Below, in pieces: positions 8,654 through 18,699 of a DNA stretch of 64,000 nt. Every line of letters begins with the position of its first letter. Position 1 is the first letter of the stretch. Source of the stretch: Pseudomonas japonica. GTDB taxonomy: Bacteria; Pseudomonadota; Gammaproteobacteria; Pseudomonadales; Pseudomonadaceae. The stretch lies in contig NZ_JAAMQU010000009.1 in the NCBI RefSeq assembly GCF_013522925.1, forward strand, positions 124,001 through 188,000, written 5' to 3'. Under the pieces are notes generated by a model. That model worked only from the letters and a program-made list of their open reading frames with translations. It was not told the origin of the DNA and did no database searches. The translations under genes were made by a program, and so were the position numbers.

Positions 8654-11047
8654 TCACTTCGGCAAGGCATACGCGATCAGGTAGTCGCCCATCTGGGTCC
8701 CGAAGGAGCCGTGGCCACCTGCCATGATCACCAGGTACTGCTTGCCGTTGGCCTCGTAGGTCATGGGGGTAGCCTGGCCACCGGCGGGCAGGCGGGCCTG
8801 CCACAGCAAGTCCCCGTTGGTCACGTTGTAACCACGGATGTAGTTGTCCTGAGTACCCGCAATGAACATCACGTTGCCCGCCGTGGAAATGGGGCCACCC
8901 AGCATGGGCACGCCAATTTTCAACGGAGGCAGTTGGATGCCCTTGAGGCTGTCGCGGATGGTGCCAATACGCTTGCGCCATACCACCTCATGGTTCTCCA
9001 TGTTCACACCGGCCACATAACCCCAGGCTGGCTCCTTGCACGGCAGGCCCAATGGCGACAGGAATGCATTGATTTCAACACCATAAGGCACGCCGTATTG
9101 CGGCTGGATACCCAGCTCGGTACCCGTGCCCGCACCGGTCAAGCCCTCTTTGGGCCATAGGGGGTTGTTCGGGCCGCGCGGGATGAGCTTGGACACGAAC
9201 GGCAGCGCCATCGGGTTCATCAGCGCCACCTGGCGATCCGGGTTGACTGAAATGCCCCCCCACTCGAACACGCCCAGGTTACCCGGGAACACCAGGGTGC
9301 CTTGTTCAGATGGTGGCGTGTACTGGCCCTTGTAGGAAAGCCGCTTGAAGATCACCCGGCACATCAGCTGATCGAACATGGTGGCGCCCCACATGTCCTT
9401 GTCTGCCAGTGTCTGGATGGGCGTGAGGTTAAGCGCCGAACGCGGTTGGGTCGGGCTCACGCGGTCACCCGGGGCGGCCTCCCCCGCCGGCACCGGCATT
9501 TCAGTCACGGGCACGATGGGCTTGCCGTCGCGGCGGTCGAGCACGAACAGGTTACCGGCCTTGGTAGGCACGTAAACGGCAGGCACTTCGCCGGCTTTGG
9601 TTTTCACCTGGGCCAGTGTCGGCTGGGCAGGTACGTCCATGTCCCACAGGTCGTGGTGCGTGGTCTGGAAGCTCCAGGCCAGCTTACCGGTCGATGCGTT
9701 GAGGGCCACGATGGAGCTGGCGTAGCGCTCCATCACAGGGGTGCGGTTGCCGCCCCAGATATCCGGCGTAGGGTTACCGGTCGGGATGTACACAACGTCC
9801 GACTGCGCGTCGTAGGCCAGCGGTGCCCAGGCGTTGGGCGAGTTGTTGACCAGGGTCTGGCCTTCGCCAGGCATCGCGTTCGGGTCTTCGGCACCGGTAT
9901 CGAAGATCCAGCGCAGTGCACCGGTGTTTACGTCGTAACCGCGCAGCGCACCCGACGGCTCATGCACGGAGAGGTTATCGGTAACCGAGCCGCCGATAAC
10001 GATGGTGGTGCCGGTCACTACCGGCGGAGAGGTCGGCTCCAGGCCACCCGGATAGGTGTAAGGGTGCATGTGCTTGAGGTCCAGCTCGCCGTTCTCGGCG
10101 AAATCGCTGCAACGCTGGCCATTATCGGCGTTTATGGCGAACAGGCGACCGTCGTTGACGGGCAGGAAAACCTTGCGCGGGCAGGCGGTCTGGGCAGGCG
10201 CCACGTTCGCCAGGCTGGCGGCGAATTCCGTGGTGTTGGCCTGATCATAGTAAGCGACGCCACGGCAGGTCAGGTGCTGGAACGAAGGCTCGGACTGCAG
10301 CTGGGGATCGAAGCGCCATTTTTCCTTGCCGGTTGCCGGGTCCAGGGCCACCAGAATCTGGTGAGTGGTGCAGATGAACATGTTGTCGCCCACCTTGATA
10401 GGCGTCAGTTCGTTGGTGGTTTCCCCCGAATCCTTGTCGGTTTTGCCTTCGCCGCTGCGGAAGGTCCAGGCAACTTGCAGGTCCTTGACGTTGCTGTCGT
10501 TGATCTGGCTCAGCGGCGAGTAGCGCGTTCCCGCCTGGGTGCGGCCGTACGCAGGCCAGTCAGCGTCGTTGACGCCTGCCACCGGCTGGGGCTTGGGAGG
10601 CTGGGTGGCGGCCAGGCTACCGTTGATCTCCTGCGGGTCGTTGAAGATCGAGTAGATCAGCACCGCAATGGCAAACGCCAGGGTCAGGGCGAGAACGCCA
10701 CGACTGCGCTTTGCGTCAGGCCCGACGCCGCGGGTAGCGGCAGGTATCAGCAACCAGAGGCCGAGCACGCCGAGGATGTCCAGGCGAGGTACCAGGGCCC
10801 AGAAGTCAGTCCCCGCTTCCCACAGGCCCCAGATCACCGTCGCGATCATCAGCAGGGCGTACAGCCAGATGCCTGCAGTGGAGCGGCGACCCAGCATCCC
10901 GGCTATCACCAGCAATACCACCCCGGCCACGAGGTAATACAGCGACCCACCCAGGGTTGCCAACCATACCCCCCCTATGAGCAGTACCAGCCCGAACAAC
11001 GCGGCGATCACAACGCTGACATTTCTTGAACCTGATCCGTTCGACAT
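8654..11047 (-). CDS. gcd: Membrane-bound PQQ-dependent glucose dehydrogenase (Gcd-type)
   Basis: A 797-residue protein, the usual length for Gcd. Five hydrophobic helices fill the first ~140 residues (for example SVVIAALFGLVLLIGGVWLA and GVLALTLAFAIAVLIYSIF). A large PQQ beta-propeller with quinoprotein W-motifs follows (VALDPATGKEKWRFDP, YDVNTGALRWIFDTG, LNASTGKLAWSFQTTHHDLWDMD). It oxidises glucose to gluconolactone on the periplasmic side and passes electrons to ubiquinone. The quinate/shikimate dehydrogenases are close relatives, so substrate is assigned by family habit only. The ATG at 11047 has GGTGA 6-7 bases upstream; a GTG at 11056 is possible. No pqq gene or porin is adjacent. Confidence 0.8.
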   Translation of the reverse strand: MSNGSGSRNVSVVIAALFGLVLLIGGVWLATLGGSLYYLVAGVVLLVIAGMLGRRSTAGIWLYALLMIATVIWGLWEAGTDFWALVPRLDILGVLGLWLLIPAATRGVGPDAKRSRGVLALTLAFAIAVLIYSIFNDPQEINGSLAATQPPKPQPVAGVNDADWPAYGRTQAGTRYSPLSQINDSNVKDLQVAWTFRSGEGKTDKDSGETTNELTPIKVGDNMFICTTHQILVALDPATGKEKWRFDPQLQSEPSFQHLTCRGVAYYDQANTTEFAASLANVAPAQTACPRKVFLPVNDGRLFAINADNGQRCSDFAENGELDLKHMHPYTYPGGLEPTSPPVVTGTTIVIGGSVTDNLSVHEPSGALRGYDVNTGALRWIFDTGAEDPNAMPGEGQTLVNNSPNAWAPLAYDAQSDVVYIPTGNPTPDIWGGNRTPVMERYASSIVALNASTGKLAWSFQTTHHDLWDMDVPAQPTLAQVKTKAGEVPAVYVPTKAGNLFVLDRRDGKPIVPVTEMPVPAGEAAPGDRVSPTQPRSALNLTPIQTLADKDMWGATMFDQLMCRVIFKRLSYKGQYTPPSEQGTLVFPGNLGVFEWGGISVNPDRQVALMNPMALPFVSKLIPRGPNNPLWPKEGLTGAGTGTELGIQPQYGVPYGVEINAFLSPLGLPCKEPAWGYVAGVNMENHEVVWRKRIGTIRDSLKGIQLPPLKIGVPMLGGPISTAGNVMFIAGTQDNYIRGYNVTNGDLLWQARLPAGGQATPMTYEANGKQYLVIMAGGHGSFGTQMGDYLIAYALPK

Positions 11048-11196
11048 TATGCTCACCAGCCTTCTCTCAGATAGCCCTGATGACGTGACTGACTACACCT
11101 TGCCTTGGTTCCAAGGAAACGCCGAGCCGCCTTCGCGTTAGTTATGGCGCTGCTGCGTAAGGCTTCAGATCGCACACTCCACGCGCCGTTTTGCCT

Positions 11197-11883
11197 TTAC
11201 GCTTTTTTATAACGCAGCCATACGGCGCCCCCCTCCTGCGCCTCCGCGGACGCCAGCGCGAGGGGGATAGGTTGCTTCCAGGCATTGGGTGATATCTCGA
11301 ACGAAGCGGGATGCTCGCCACGGCCATCCACCAGCGGAAGGATGACCACGCTCACTTCATCGACCAGGCCGGCATTGACGAACGAACCACTGACGTGAGG
11401 CCCGCCCTCGATAATCAGCCGCTTGCGCCCCAGCTCCGTGGCAAGAATGTCCACGACCCGCGCGAGGTCGATCTCGGTTTCGCCAGCGAACACATATGAC
11501 ACGCCTATGGATTGAAGGTACGCCAGGTAGTCGTCCGAAACGCGTTCAGTGAGCACCTCGACCACATGCGAACCCAACGCCTGGTTGGTTTTCCAGCCCA
11601 CCTTCCCTTCAGGGTCGATGGAGACGGCGTAGGTCTTGGCCGTTCGGTCGGCGAAGTGAGGCGTACGCGCAATGGGCGCCTTGGCCATGCCCTTGGGGTA
11701 GCCCTCGTCATGAGCGACTTCTTGCATGGTTACGCGCCCACAGATCCAGGCATCGAAAGCGAAGGTTTGCGCCAGGTTTTCATACAGCGCGTTCGCGGAC
11801 TTCTTGAATTCGCGGTCCCAGCCGTCAGTAAGGGCATGGCCGTCGAGGGATGACATCATGTGACAGATTACGTAGGGCTGCAT
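11197..11883 (-). CDS. RibD-C / dihydrofolate reductase-family oxidoreductase
   Basis: A 228-residue protein that starts MQPYVICHMMSSLDGHALTD, the NADPH-binding start of RibD C-terminal-type reductases, and has the GGP motif in IIEGGPHVSGSFVNAGLVDEV. These enzymes are NADPH-dependent reductases related to riboflavin biosynthesis, but stand-alone copies are mostly uncharacterised. GGAAGAG precedes the ATG. It is monocistronic and divergent from the DUF2790 gene. Confidence 0.85.
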   Translation of the reverse strand: MQPYVICHMMSSLDGHALTDGWDREFKKSANALYENLAQTFAFDAWICGRVTMQEVAHDEGYPKGMAKAPIARTPHFADRTAKTYAVSIDPEGKVGWKTNQALGSHVVEVLTERVSDDYLAYLQSIGVSYVFAGETEIDLARVVDILATELGRKRLIIEGGPHVSGSFVNAGLVDEVSVVILPLVDGRGEHPASFEISPNAWKQPIPLALASAEAQEGGAVWLRYKKA

Positions 11884-12108
11884 AGCTGACTCTTCCGAAG
11901 AGAAAACGATCTACAGCCGACCGGGCCGGCGCCGAAATGGTTCAGCACAGGGGGCAAGTATTCATATTCGCCGCATTGGGCGCCGATTGTGGCTCGAATT
12001 CATAACATTCTTTACCACATCCGCGCCTGTTTCCTTACTCCCCTCGCCCCTAGAGTTCGTTCTGCCACCTGGCCAACCCATCGATAGAACGCTCGTAAGG
12101 AACCCGCT

Positions 12109-12372
12109 ATGAAAATGCCTTTGACAATGCTTGCACTGGTCGCCTTCAGTACCGCAGCCATGGCCCAGGACGGTGCTGCCCGCACCCAGGGGCAACCGCC
12201 CGTCGAACACTACACCTATGCCACTCATCTGGACGTTGCCAAGGTAATTTCTGAAGACCCGATACCCAATGTATGTGGTGTTGCGCCGGTACACATGACG
12301 TACCTGGATTCCAAAGGCAAACGTCACGTCCTGGAATATGAAGTGGCCGGCAATGGTTGCGACAACGGATAA
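12109..12372 (+). CDS. DUF2790 small secreted protein
   Basis: 87 residues: a signal peptide (MKMPLTMLALVAFSTAAMA), then a short domain with two conserved Cys (IPNVCGVAP, VAGNGCDNG) and VHMTYLDSKGKRHVLEYEV. This is the DUF2790 family, found in many copies in Pseudomonas and of unknown function; a disulfide is likely in the periplasm. The AAGGAAC ribosome site is good. Confidence 0.85.
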   Translation: MKMPLTMLALVAFSTAAMAQDGAARTQGQPPVEHYTYATHLDVAKVISEDPIPNVCGVAPVHMTYLDSKGKRHVLEYEVAGNGCDNG

Positions 12373-12397
12373 CCAGCGACGCGTCACCCTGCGGCTC

Positions 12398-12411
12398 GGC
12401 GGGTTCCCGCC
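12398..12411. terminator. Weak GC hairpin between convergent genes
   Basis: GGCGG-GTTC-CCGCC lies between the DUF2790 and LysR stop codons. It is short and without a T-run, so only a candidate. Confidence 0.3.
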
Positions 12412-12436
12412 AAAGGCGCACACACCGTTGCGCGGC

Positions 12437-13363
12437 TTAGCCGATCAGCGCCTGCGCAGTGGCTGCGAGCCGGCCGCCGACGCGATCTTTCAACGCGTCG
12501 ATAAAACGGGTTATTTTCGCGTCCACAAACTGCCGGGAGGTGTAGACCGCGTACACGTTGCGTTCATACGTATGGTACTGCGGCAGCACCCGCACCAAAG
12601 CGCCTGAGCGCAGGTCGTCAATGGCGGTGAATCCCGCCAGCAGGCCTATCCCGGCCCCCTCTTTCAGGGCAACCGCCATCGCATCCATGTCGTTCACGCT
12701 AAAGCCTGGCCCTGTGGGAACGAATGTCGCGTCCCCTGCGCTGCTCTTGAGTTGCCACTCATCTTTCGCATAATCCACGGTGCTTAATAGAACGCATGGG
12801 TGATCGCATAGATCCTCCGGGGTCTGCGGCGCGCCGTGCCGCTCCAGATAGCCTGGCGATGCCACCAACACGCAGTGGCTTACACCGATCTTCTGGCTCA
12901 CATAGGCTGAATCCGGCAGGGTGCGAGCAATCAGGATCGAGAGGTCCAGCTGATCTTCCAGCAAGTTGGGCATTCGCTGGGACAGCAGCAAATCCACAGT
13001 AACGTCGGGGAAGGCCTGGCGGTATTCCAGCACGGCCCCCGTGACCAACTGTCGAGCCAACCCGGGTACGCAGTGCACCCGCAGGGTACCGCGGGGGGTC
13101 AGGGCCGCATTGCTCGCTTCCGCTTCGGCGCTCTCCAGGTCCGCGAGAATTTTCACGCAGCGCTCATAAAATCGCCGGCCCGCATCGGTCACCGAGAGCC
13201 GCCGCGTGGAGCGCTGCAACAGGCGCGCATCCAGCACGCTCTCCAGCGCGGACACCGCACGCGATACGTTACCGACGGTGGAGTCCAGATGGTTCGCCAC
13301 GGCAGTGAAGCTGCCCATCTCCACGACCTTTATGTACACCGACATGTTCGAGAGTTTATCCAC
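12437..13363 (-). CDS. LysR-family transcriptional regulator
   Basis: A 308-residue protein with the LysR helix-turn-helix at ~residues 3-60 (MSVYIKVVEMGSFTAVANHL, LLQRSTRRLSVTDAGRRFYE) and a substrate-binding-like domain. It is divergent from the aldehyde dehydrogenase operon across a 239-base spacer and is the likely regulator of that operon. Confidence 0.9.
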   Translation of the reverse strand: MDKLSNMSVYIKVVEMGSFTAVANHLDSTVGNVSRAVSALESVLDARLLQRSTRRLSVTDAGRRFYERCVKILADLESAEAEASNAALTPRGTLRVHCVPGLARQLVTGAVLEYRQAFPDVTVDLLLSQRMPNLLEDQLDLSILIARTLPDSAYVSQKIGVSHCVLVASPGYLERHGAPQTPEDLCDHPCVLLSTVDYAKDEWQLKSSAGDATFVPTGPGFSVNDMDAMAVALKEGAGIGLLAGFTAIDDLRSGALVRVLPQYHTYERNVYAVYTSRQFVDAKITRFIDALKDRVGGRLAATAQALIG

Positions 13364-13602
13364 TTCACCTTCCCGCAGGCCTGACGCCTGGCCGTGATAA
13401 CGATGGGTTCCAGCGGATGCTACACGCTACTGCCTGTGCCCGATATTACCCCTGGGGACAACATTGATTCCCAAATGGCCGGCTAAATCAAAGCGCTGCC
13501 CCTCCATAAACTGGGCCCCATGGATCGCCTGAACCCCAGCGGCGCCGTCACTCAGGCGCCGACATTCATGCGAACCCCTGACACCCAATGGAGGCGAAAC
13601 CC

Positions 13603-15039
13603 ATGAACACTACTTACGATCCGCTTTATCTGTTTATCGGTGGCGAATGGATCAGCGCCGGCGAGCGTAACACCGCTGAAGTCGTTAACCCCGCCACCGG
13701 CCAGGGGATCGGCCAGGTGCCACTGGCTACCGTGGCTGATCTCGATCACGCCCTTGAAGTCGCCAACACCAGCTTTCAAACCTGGCGCCATGTGGTGCCG
13801 GACCAGCGGGCGAAAATTCTGAAACGGGCCGCCGACTTGATCCTGGAGCGCGCGCCTCACATCGCGGCACAGATGACACTGGAAGAAGGCAAGCCGCTCG
13901 CCGAAAGCCTGGATGAAGTGACCCGTGCCGCAGAGTATTTCGAATGGTTCGCTGAAGGCGCCCGCCGTATCGACGGCCGTGTGGTACCCGCCAACCGCCC
14001 CGGCGTACTGCAACTGGTGAAACGCCAGGCCATTGGCCCCGTCGCTGCCTTCACCCCTTGGAATTTCCCGGCCATCACCCCTGCTCGCAAGCTCTCCGCC
14101 GCCCTGGCCGCTGGCTGCAGCGTGATTCTCAAGCCGGGGGAAGAAAGCCCTTCCACCGCCCTGGCCTTGGCGCGCGCCCTTGACGATGCCGGGCTGCCCA
14201 AAGGCGTACTGCAAGTGGTGTTCGGCGTTCCAGATCAGGTGTCCAGCCACCTGATTGCGTCTCCGATCATTCGCAAGGTGACCTTCACCGGCTCCGTACC
14301 CATCGGTCGGCTGCTGTCGGCACGCGCCGCCGAGGGCGTGAAGCCGATCACCCTCGAACTGGGAGGCCACGGCCCCGTGCTGGTGTTCGAAGACGCAGAC
14401 ATTGAAAAGGCTGCCGTGGAAGGTGTTGCCAACCGATTCCGGGGCACTGGGCAAGTGTGCATTTCCTCCACCCGCTTTCTTGTCCAGCGAGGCGCCTACC
14501 CCGCCTTCGTCGAACATTTCGTGGCCGCAACCCGGGCGCTGAGGATCGGCGATGGGCTGGCCCCTGCAACCCAGGTGGGGCCCCTCGCCAACCCCAGGCA
14601 GTTGGCAAAGATGGAAGAACTGGTGGCCGATGCCGTTGCAAAAGGCGCGCGGGTACTGGCGGGCGGTGAAGCGCTGCCCGGTGAAGGCTTCTTCTTCCAG
14701 CCCACCGTGCTGGCCGATGTGCCCATGACTGCCCGGGTGATGCATGAAGAACCCTTCGGCCCCATTGCCGTGCTGATGCCTTTCGATGAACTTGCAGATG
14801 GCCTGCAGGAAGCCAACCGGCTGCCCTACGGCCTGTCGGCCTACGCCTTCACGTCCAGTGCGCGCACGGCGATCGATGTGGCTGACGGCCTGGAGGCCGG
14901 AATGATCGGGATCAACCAGTACCGCATCGTCGCCACCGAGCTCCCTTTCGGCGGCCTCAAAGAGAGCGGCCATGGCTCCGAAGGCGGCATCGAAGGCATC
15001 GAGCATTACCTCACCCATAAATTCATCAGCCAGGTTTGA
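13603..15039 (+). CDS. NAD(P)-dependent aldehyde dehydrogenase (succinate-semialdehyde dehydrogenase-like)
   Basis: A 478-residue ALDH with all landmarks: cofactor-binding PWNFPAITPARK, the glutamate motif TLELGGHGP, the catalytic Cys in GQVCISSTRF and the C-terminal LPFGGLKESGHG. It is closest in style to GabD-type enzymes, but the true aldehyde is unknown. The start at 13603 is set by GGAGG 8 bases upstream. It is the first gene of a three-gene operon with an AhpD-like protein (10-base gap) and a quinone oxidoreductase, suggesting oxidation of an aldehyde derived from a cyclic or aromatic compound (inference). Confidence 0.88.
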   Translation: MNTTYDPLYLFIGGEWISAGERNTAEVVNPATGQGIGQVPLATVADLDHALEVANTSFQTWRHVVPDQRAKILKRAADLILERAPHIAAQMTLEEGKPLAESLDEVTRAAEYFEWFAEGARRIDGRVVPANRPGVLQLVKRQAIGPVAAFTPWNFPAITPARKLSAALAAGCSVILKPGEESPSTALALARALDDAGLPKGVLQVVFGVPDQVSSHLIASPIIRKVTFTGSVPIGRLLSARAAEGVKPITLELGGHGPVLVFEDADIEKAAVEGVANRFRGTGQVCISSTRFLVQRGAYPAFVEHFVAATRALRIGDGLAPATQVGPLANPRQLAKMEELVADAVAKGARVLAGGEALPGEGFFFQPTVLADVPMTARVMHEEPFGPIAVLMPFDELADGLQEANRLPYGLSAYAFTSSARTAIDVADGLEAGMIGINQYRIVATELPFGGLKESGHGSEGGIEGIEHYLTHKFISQV

Positions 15040-15049
15040 GGAGGCAACT

Positions 15050-15382
15050 ATGTCGACTTTGGATTTCAGCAGCCCGCGTGAAGCCGCCCGTGCGTTCACC
15101 CCCAAGCTGTCCCAGTTCGTTGAAACAACGCTTTATCCGCAGGTGTGGAATGACCCGGCGCTGTCCCCTCGCGACCGCAGCCTGATCACCGTGGCTGCGC
15201 TGATCGCCGGTGGTCACACGGAGGAGTTGCCCTCGCACTTGCGGCGCGCGGTGGCCAATGGAGTCACCCACACCGAGATTGCCGCCGCCATTACCCACCT
15301 GGCCTTTTACGTGGGCTTCCCCGGCGCCATTACCGCGTCCGCGCTTGCCAACGCTACCTTCACCGAATCGGAGCAGCACTGA
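15050..15382 (+). CDS. Carboxymuconolactone decarboxylase-family protein
   Basis: 110 residues: the CMD-family core SPRDRSLITVAALIAGGHTEELPSHL (shown here in part; the segment spans residues ~43-68) with H.EEL.SHL in place of a CXXC pair, so a decarboxylase-like rather than a peroxidase-like member. GAGGAGG precedes the ATG at 15050. It is operonic with the ALDH upstream and the quinone oxidoreductase downstream (1-base gap). Confidence 0.85.
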   Translation: MSTLDFSSPREAARAFTPKLSQFVETTLYPQVWNDPALSPRDRSLITVAALIAGGHTEELPSHLRRAVANGVTHTEIAAAITHLAFYVGFPGAITASALANATFTESEQH

Positions 15383-15383
15383 C

Positions 15384-16385
15384 ATGAAAGCGATCAACCT
15401 CAAAGCGTTTGGTGCGGTAGACGTACTGGAACTTGGCGAGGCGCCCGACCCTGTAATACGGCCGGCCGACCTGTTGGTGCGCGTGTATGCGGCAGGGGTG
15501 AACCGTGCGGATCTGACCCATCGCACCGGTGGCTATGGCCATCCTGATTTCGGCGACTCGTTGATCATGGGGCTTGAAATCGCCGGCCAGGTCATAGCGA
15601 AAGGCAGCGAGGTGTCAGGTTTCGAGGTGGGTGATCGAGTGATGGGGGTTGTGGGCGGCGGCGCCTACGCCGAACTGGCACGCATCGACTACCGCATGGC
15701 CATGCACATTCCTGCGCAGCTGGGTTATGTACATGCGGCGGCGATACCCGAGGTATTCGTGACGGCCCATGAGGCGATGATGCATCTGGGCCGGCTCACC
15801 CGGGGCGATTCGGTATTGATCCATGCCGCTGCAGGGGGCGTAGGGTCGGCTGCTGTTCAACTGGCTTACGCCACAGGCGCAACGGTGTATGCCACCACCG
15901 AAGGCAGCAAGTTGCCGCGGGTGGAGCACCTCGGGGCCGATGTTGCCATCGACTACAAGGCTCAGGACTTTGCCGAGGTAATCGCCGATAAAACGGAGGG
16001 CCGTGGCGTGGACGTGATCATCGACTTCGTAGGTGAGCCCTACTTTGCCCGTAACGTCGCCTCACTCGCACACGGTGGCCGTATGGTGCAGGTGGGTATT
16101 CTGGGAGGCGGCGGCAAGGTAACCCTGGAACTGGAGCAACTGCTTTACCGCCATGTGCAGATCATGGGTACGGTAATGAAGTCCCGATCGCAGCCGGAAA
16201 AACACGCCATGATCAAGCGCTTCCGCGAGCATTGGCTGGATCGCTTCGAGGGTGCGGGTAGCCTGGAGCCCGTGGTGGACAGTACCTTCCCGCTATCACG
16301 TGCTGCGGATGCGCATCGCCGGATGGAAGCCTCGGAAAATGTGGGGAAAATCATTCTGACGATGCAGCCTGAAGATCTGGTCTGA
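15384..16385 (+). CDS. Zinc-free NAD(P)H:quinone oxidoreductase (MDR superfamily)
   Basis: A 333-residue protein of the quinone oxidoreductase/PIG3 branch of medium-chain dehydrogenases: GroES-like N-domain (VRVYAAGVNRADLTHRTGGY), the NADP-binding motif AAAGGVGSAAVQLA, and no catalytic-zinc Cys/His cluster. It transfers hydride to quinones or other electrophiles. The start is the ATG one base after the upstream stop; the longer open frame reaching 15210 overlaps the CMD gene and is spurious. It is the last gene of the operon. Confidence 0.88.
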   Translation: MKAINLKAFGAVDVLELGEAPDPVIRPADLLVRVYAAGVNRADLTHRTGGYGHPDFGDSLIMGLEIAGQVIAKGSEVSGFEVGDRVMGVVGGGAYAELARIDYRMAMHIPAQLGYVHAAAIPEVFVTAHEAMMHLGRLTRGDSVLIHAAAGGVGSAAVQLAYATGATVYATTEGSKLPRVEHLGADVAIDYKAQDFAEVIADKTEGRGVDVIIDFVGEPYFARNVASLAHGGRMVQVGILGGGGKVTLELEQLLYRHVQIMGTVMKSRSQPEKHAMIKRFREHWLDRFEGAGSLEPVVDSTFPLSRAADAHRRMEASENVGKIILTMQPEDLV

Positions 16386-16646
16386 CCCGGGCCGCAGCCA
16401 GCCTGCTACCACGCAACAAATTGCAACCGCAACGAAGCAGTCGTACGATGTCCTAGAACCTCCCGACTGTACGTATCTCTTGAAAGCTTTTCCTGCCACA
16501 CCGGCTGCCGCGCAGACCATCGTTCATACGGTGAGCTTCGCTTGAGCCGGTGCGCCCACTCAACCTGGGCGAGAAAAGCTTTTTGGCCAATGTCATCAGC
16601 GTTATGGCACGGCCTGCTCCTCTCATTCTAAAAAAAGAGCCATGCA

Positions 16647-17612
16647 ATGAACCCTTCCGCTACGCGCCCTGCGCTGCCGTTCTTTTCTCAACCCAAGGTC
16701 GTGCTGGCATTGGCCACACTGTGCTGCGTTTTATGGGGCAGCTCCTACCCGGCAATCAAGAGCGGCTATGAAATGCTCGAGATTGCCGCGCAGGACGTAC
16801 CGTCCAAACTGGTGTTCGCGGGCTATCGCTTTTTGATAGCCGGGCTGTGCCTGGTCGCCGTGGCGGTGGTGATGCGCAAACCCGTATTCCGGCTGGGCAC
16901 GCGTGAGGCTTGGCAATTGACCCTGCTGGGCGTGACGCAGACCAGCCTGCAGTATGTGTTCTTCTATATTGGCCTGGCGTATACCACTGGCGTTCGCGCC
17001 TCGATATTGAATGCCACCACCACGTTCTTCAGCGTATTGCTGGCACATTTCATTTATCACAATGACAAGCTGTCCACGCCAAAGGCGCTGGGTTGCCTGC
17101 TCGGTTTTGCCGGGGTGCTGACCGTCAATGCTGGCGCCGGCCCGCTCGATGCACCGCCATCGCTGCAAGGCGAAGGCTTTATCATCATCGCCGCGTTCGT
17201 GCTGTCTGCTGCCTCAATCTATGGCAAGTCCATTTCCAACCGCATGGATGCCATGGTCATGACTGCCTGGCAGTTGGCTATCGGTGGCTTGGCCCTGTTG
17301 ATAGCGGGCTATGCCACCGGCGGTACCATCGGGGTAATGACGCCGGCGGCCATGGCGTTGCTGGTGTATCTGGCGTTGCTGTCGGCAGTGGCGTTCACCG
17401 TGTGGAGCCTGCTGCTCAAACACAACCCGGTGGGCAGGATCACCGTTTTCGCTTTCCTGGTACCGGTATTCGGCGCCTTGCTGTCCGCGTTGTTCCTGAG
17501 TGAGACCATCCTTGAATGGAAAAACCTGATAGCGCTGTTACTGGTGTGTGCGGGTATCCGGCTGGTCACGCGTATGAAGGTGCCGAAGGCCGCCGTATCC
17601 AAGGCGACCTAG
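16647..17612 (+). CDS. EamA/DMT-family transporter
   Basis: A 321-residue membrane protein with ten predicted helices arranged as two five-helix repeats (first repeat starts VLALATLCCVLWGSSYPAIK; a conserved Pro-containing end in VLAHFIYHNDKLS). It is probably an inner-membrane exporter of amino acids or other metabolites. The ribosome site is weak (AAAGAG). No operon partner. Confidence 0.85.
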   Translation: MNPSATRPALPFFSQPKVVLALATLCCVLWGSSYPAIKSGYEMLEIAAQDVPSKLVFAGYRFLIAGLCLVAVAVVMRKPVFRLGTREAWQLTLLGVTQTSLQYVFFYIGLAYTTGVRASILNATTTFFSVLLAHFIYHNDKLSTPKALGCLLGFAGVLTVNAGAGPLDAPPSLQGEGFIIIAAFVLSAASIYGKSISNRMDAMVMTAWQLAIGGLALLIAGYATGGTIGVMTPAAMALLVYLALLSAVAFTVWSLLLKHNPVGRITVFAFLVPVFGALLSALFLSETILEWKNLIALLLVCAGIRLVTRMKVPKAAVSKAT

Positions 17613-17640
17613 CGGCATTCACCACAGCCCACTTTGTGCG

Positions 17641-18402
17641 TTATCTGCCACCGGTAACGTCGAGGAAAGTGCCGGTGGTATAGCTCGCCTCCTCGCTGGC
17701 CAGCCAAAGGATCGCCCGCGCGACTTCCTCTGGCTGGCCGCCCCGCCCCATCGGGATAGACGCTTTCACGCGGTCCACCCGCCCGGGCTCGCCGCCGCTG
17801 GCATGCATGTCGGTGTAAATGTGCCCCGGGCGGATGCAGTTCACCCGTATGCCGTCGCGCGCGACTTCTTTGGCGAGGCCGATGGTGAACGTCTCCAGTG
17901 CCCCCTTGGAGGCCGCATAGTCCACATACTCGTTGGGGCTGCCGAGCCTGGCGGCGCCGGAGGAGATATTGACGATGGCACCCCCTCGCCCCTGATAGCG
18001 GGTCGCCATTCGCCGCACCGCCTGCTGCGAGCAGAGGATAGGGCCGATGGCGTTGACGGCAAAAATGCGCTGCATGCGCTCGAAATCCAGATCCTCCATG
18101 GGGGACTGCCGGGCGAGTATGGCGGCGTTGTTTACCAGCACGTCGAGCCGCGCGAAATCCCGGTCGATGGCCGCGAACAACGCCCCGACCTGTTCGGGGT
18201 CTGCACTGTCGGCCCGCATCGCCAGGGCGTTGCGGCCAAAGGCGCGAACGTCTGCCGCCACCGCCTCGGCACTGGCTTGGTCATGGATATAGCTGATCGC
18301 CACGTCGTAACCCCGTGCGGCCGCCAGGCGAGCCGTCGCCGCGCCAACGCCGCGGCTTCCTCCCGTAATCACTATCAGCGGTGCCTGCGTAGAAATAGCC
18401 AT
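17641..18402 (-). CDS. SDR-family NAD(P)-dependent oxidoreductase
   Basis: 253 residues, classical SDR: TGGSRGVG cofactor loop, NNAAI, catalytic Ser in VNISSGAA and YxxxK in YVDYAASKGAL, and C-terminal LDVTGGR. It resembles glucose/3-oxoacyl-ACP-type reductases; the substrate is unknown. The start at 18402 (MAISTQAPLIVITGG) is required by the Rossmann fold; the open frame running much further upstream is a composition artefact. Confidence 0.88.
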   Translation of the reverse strand: MAISTQAPLIVITGGSRGVGAATARLAAARGYDVAISYIHDQASAEAVAADVRAFGRNALAMRADSADPEQVGALFAAIDRDFARLDVLVNNAAILARQSPMEDLDFERMQRIFAVNAIGPILCSQQAVRRMATRYQGRGGAIVNISSGAARLGSPNEYVDYAASKGALETFTIGLAKEVARDGIRVNCIRPGHIYTDMHASGGEPGRVDRVKASIPMGRGGQPEEVARAILWLASEEASYTTGTFLDVTGGR

Positions 18403-18699
18403 GCTGCGATGCTCCGTGGAAAGGTGGGGGTGACCAAGGCGCGGCCGCCAGCAGAAGCGCCAGAAAAGCATTTGCAGCGCCTGAGTTTTGACGCGAACGC
18501 AAAGTAACAGACGGCTTACAAAGGAACCGCCGCCAGCAAGCCGACGTTTACAGGTTCCTAACACCAAAAGATAAGAATATTTGACGAAGTGATCCCATTT
18601 GGACCAATTCCTTTTGTGAACTCTGTCATAAAACGTCCCAACCGGACGCCGAGCGATTGGCACCGGTCCCCTACATTTTCTCCGCGGACGGACAAGCAC

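Noticed and set aside
9302..11029. 575-codon plus-strand frame opposite gcd
   Set aside because: Antisense of a clear PQQ dehydrogenase, His/Arg-rich and featureless.
13552..15105. 517-codon minus-strand frame opposite the aldehyde dehydrogenase
   Set aside because: Shadow frame; the plus strand has catalytic Cys and Glu motifs in order.
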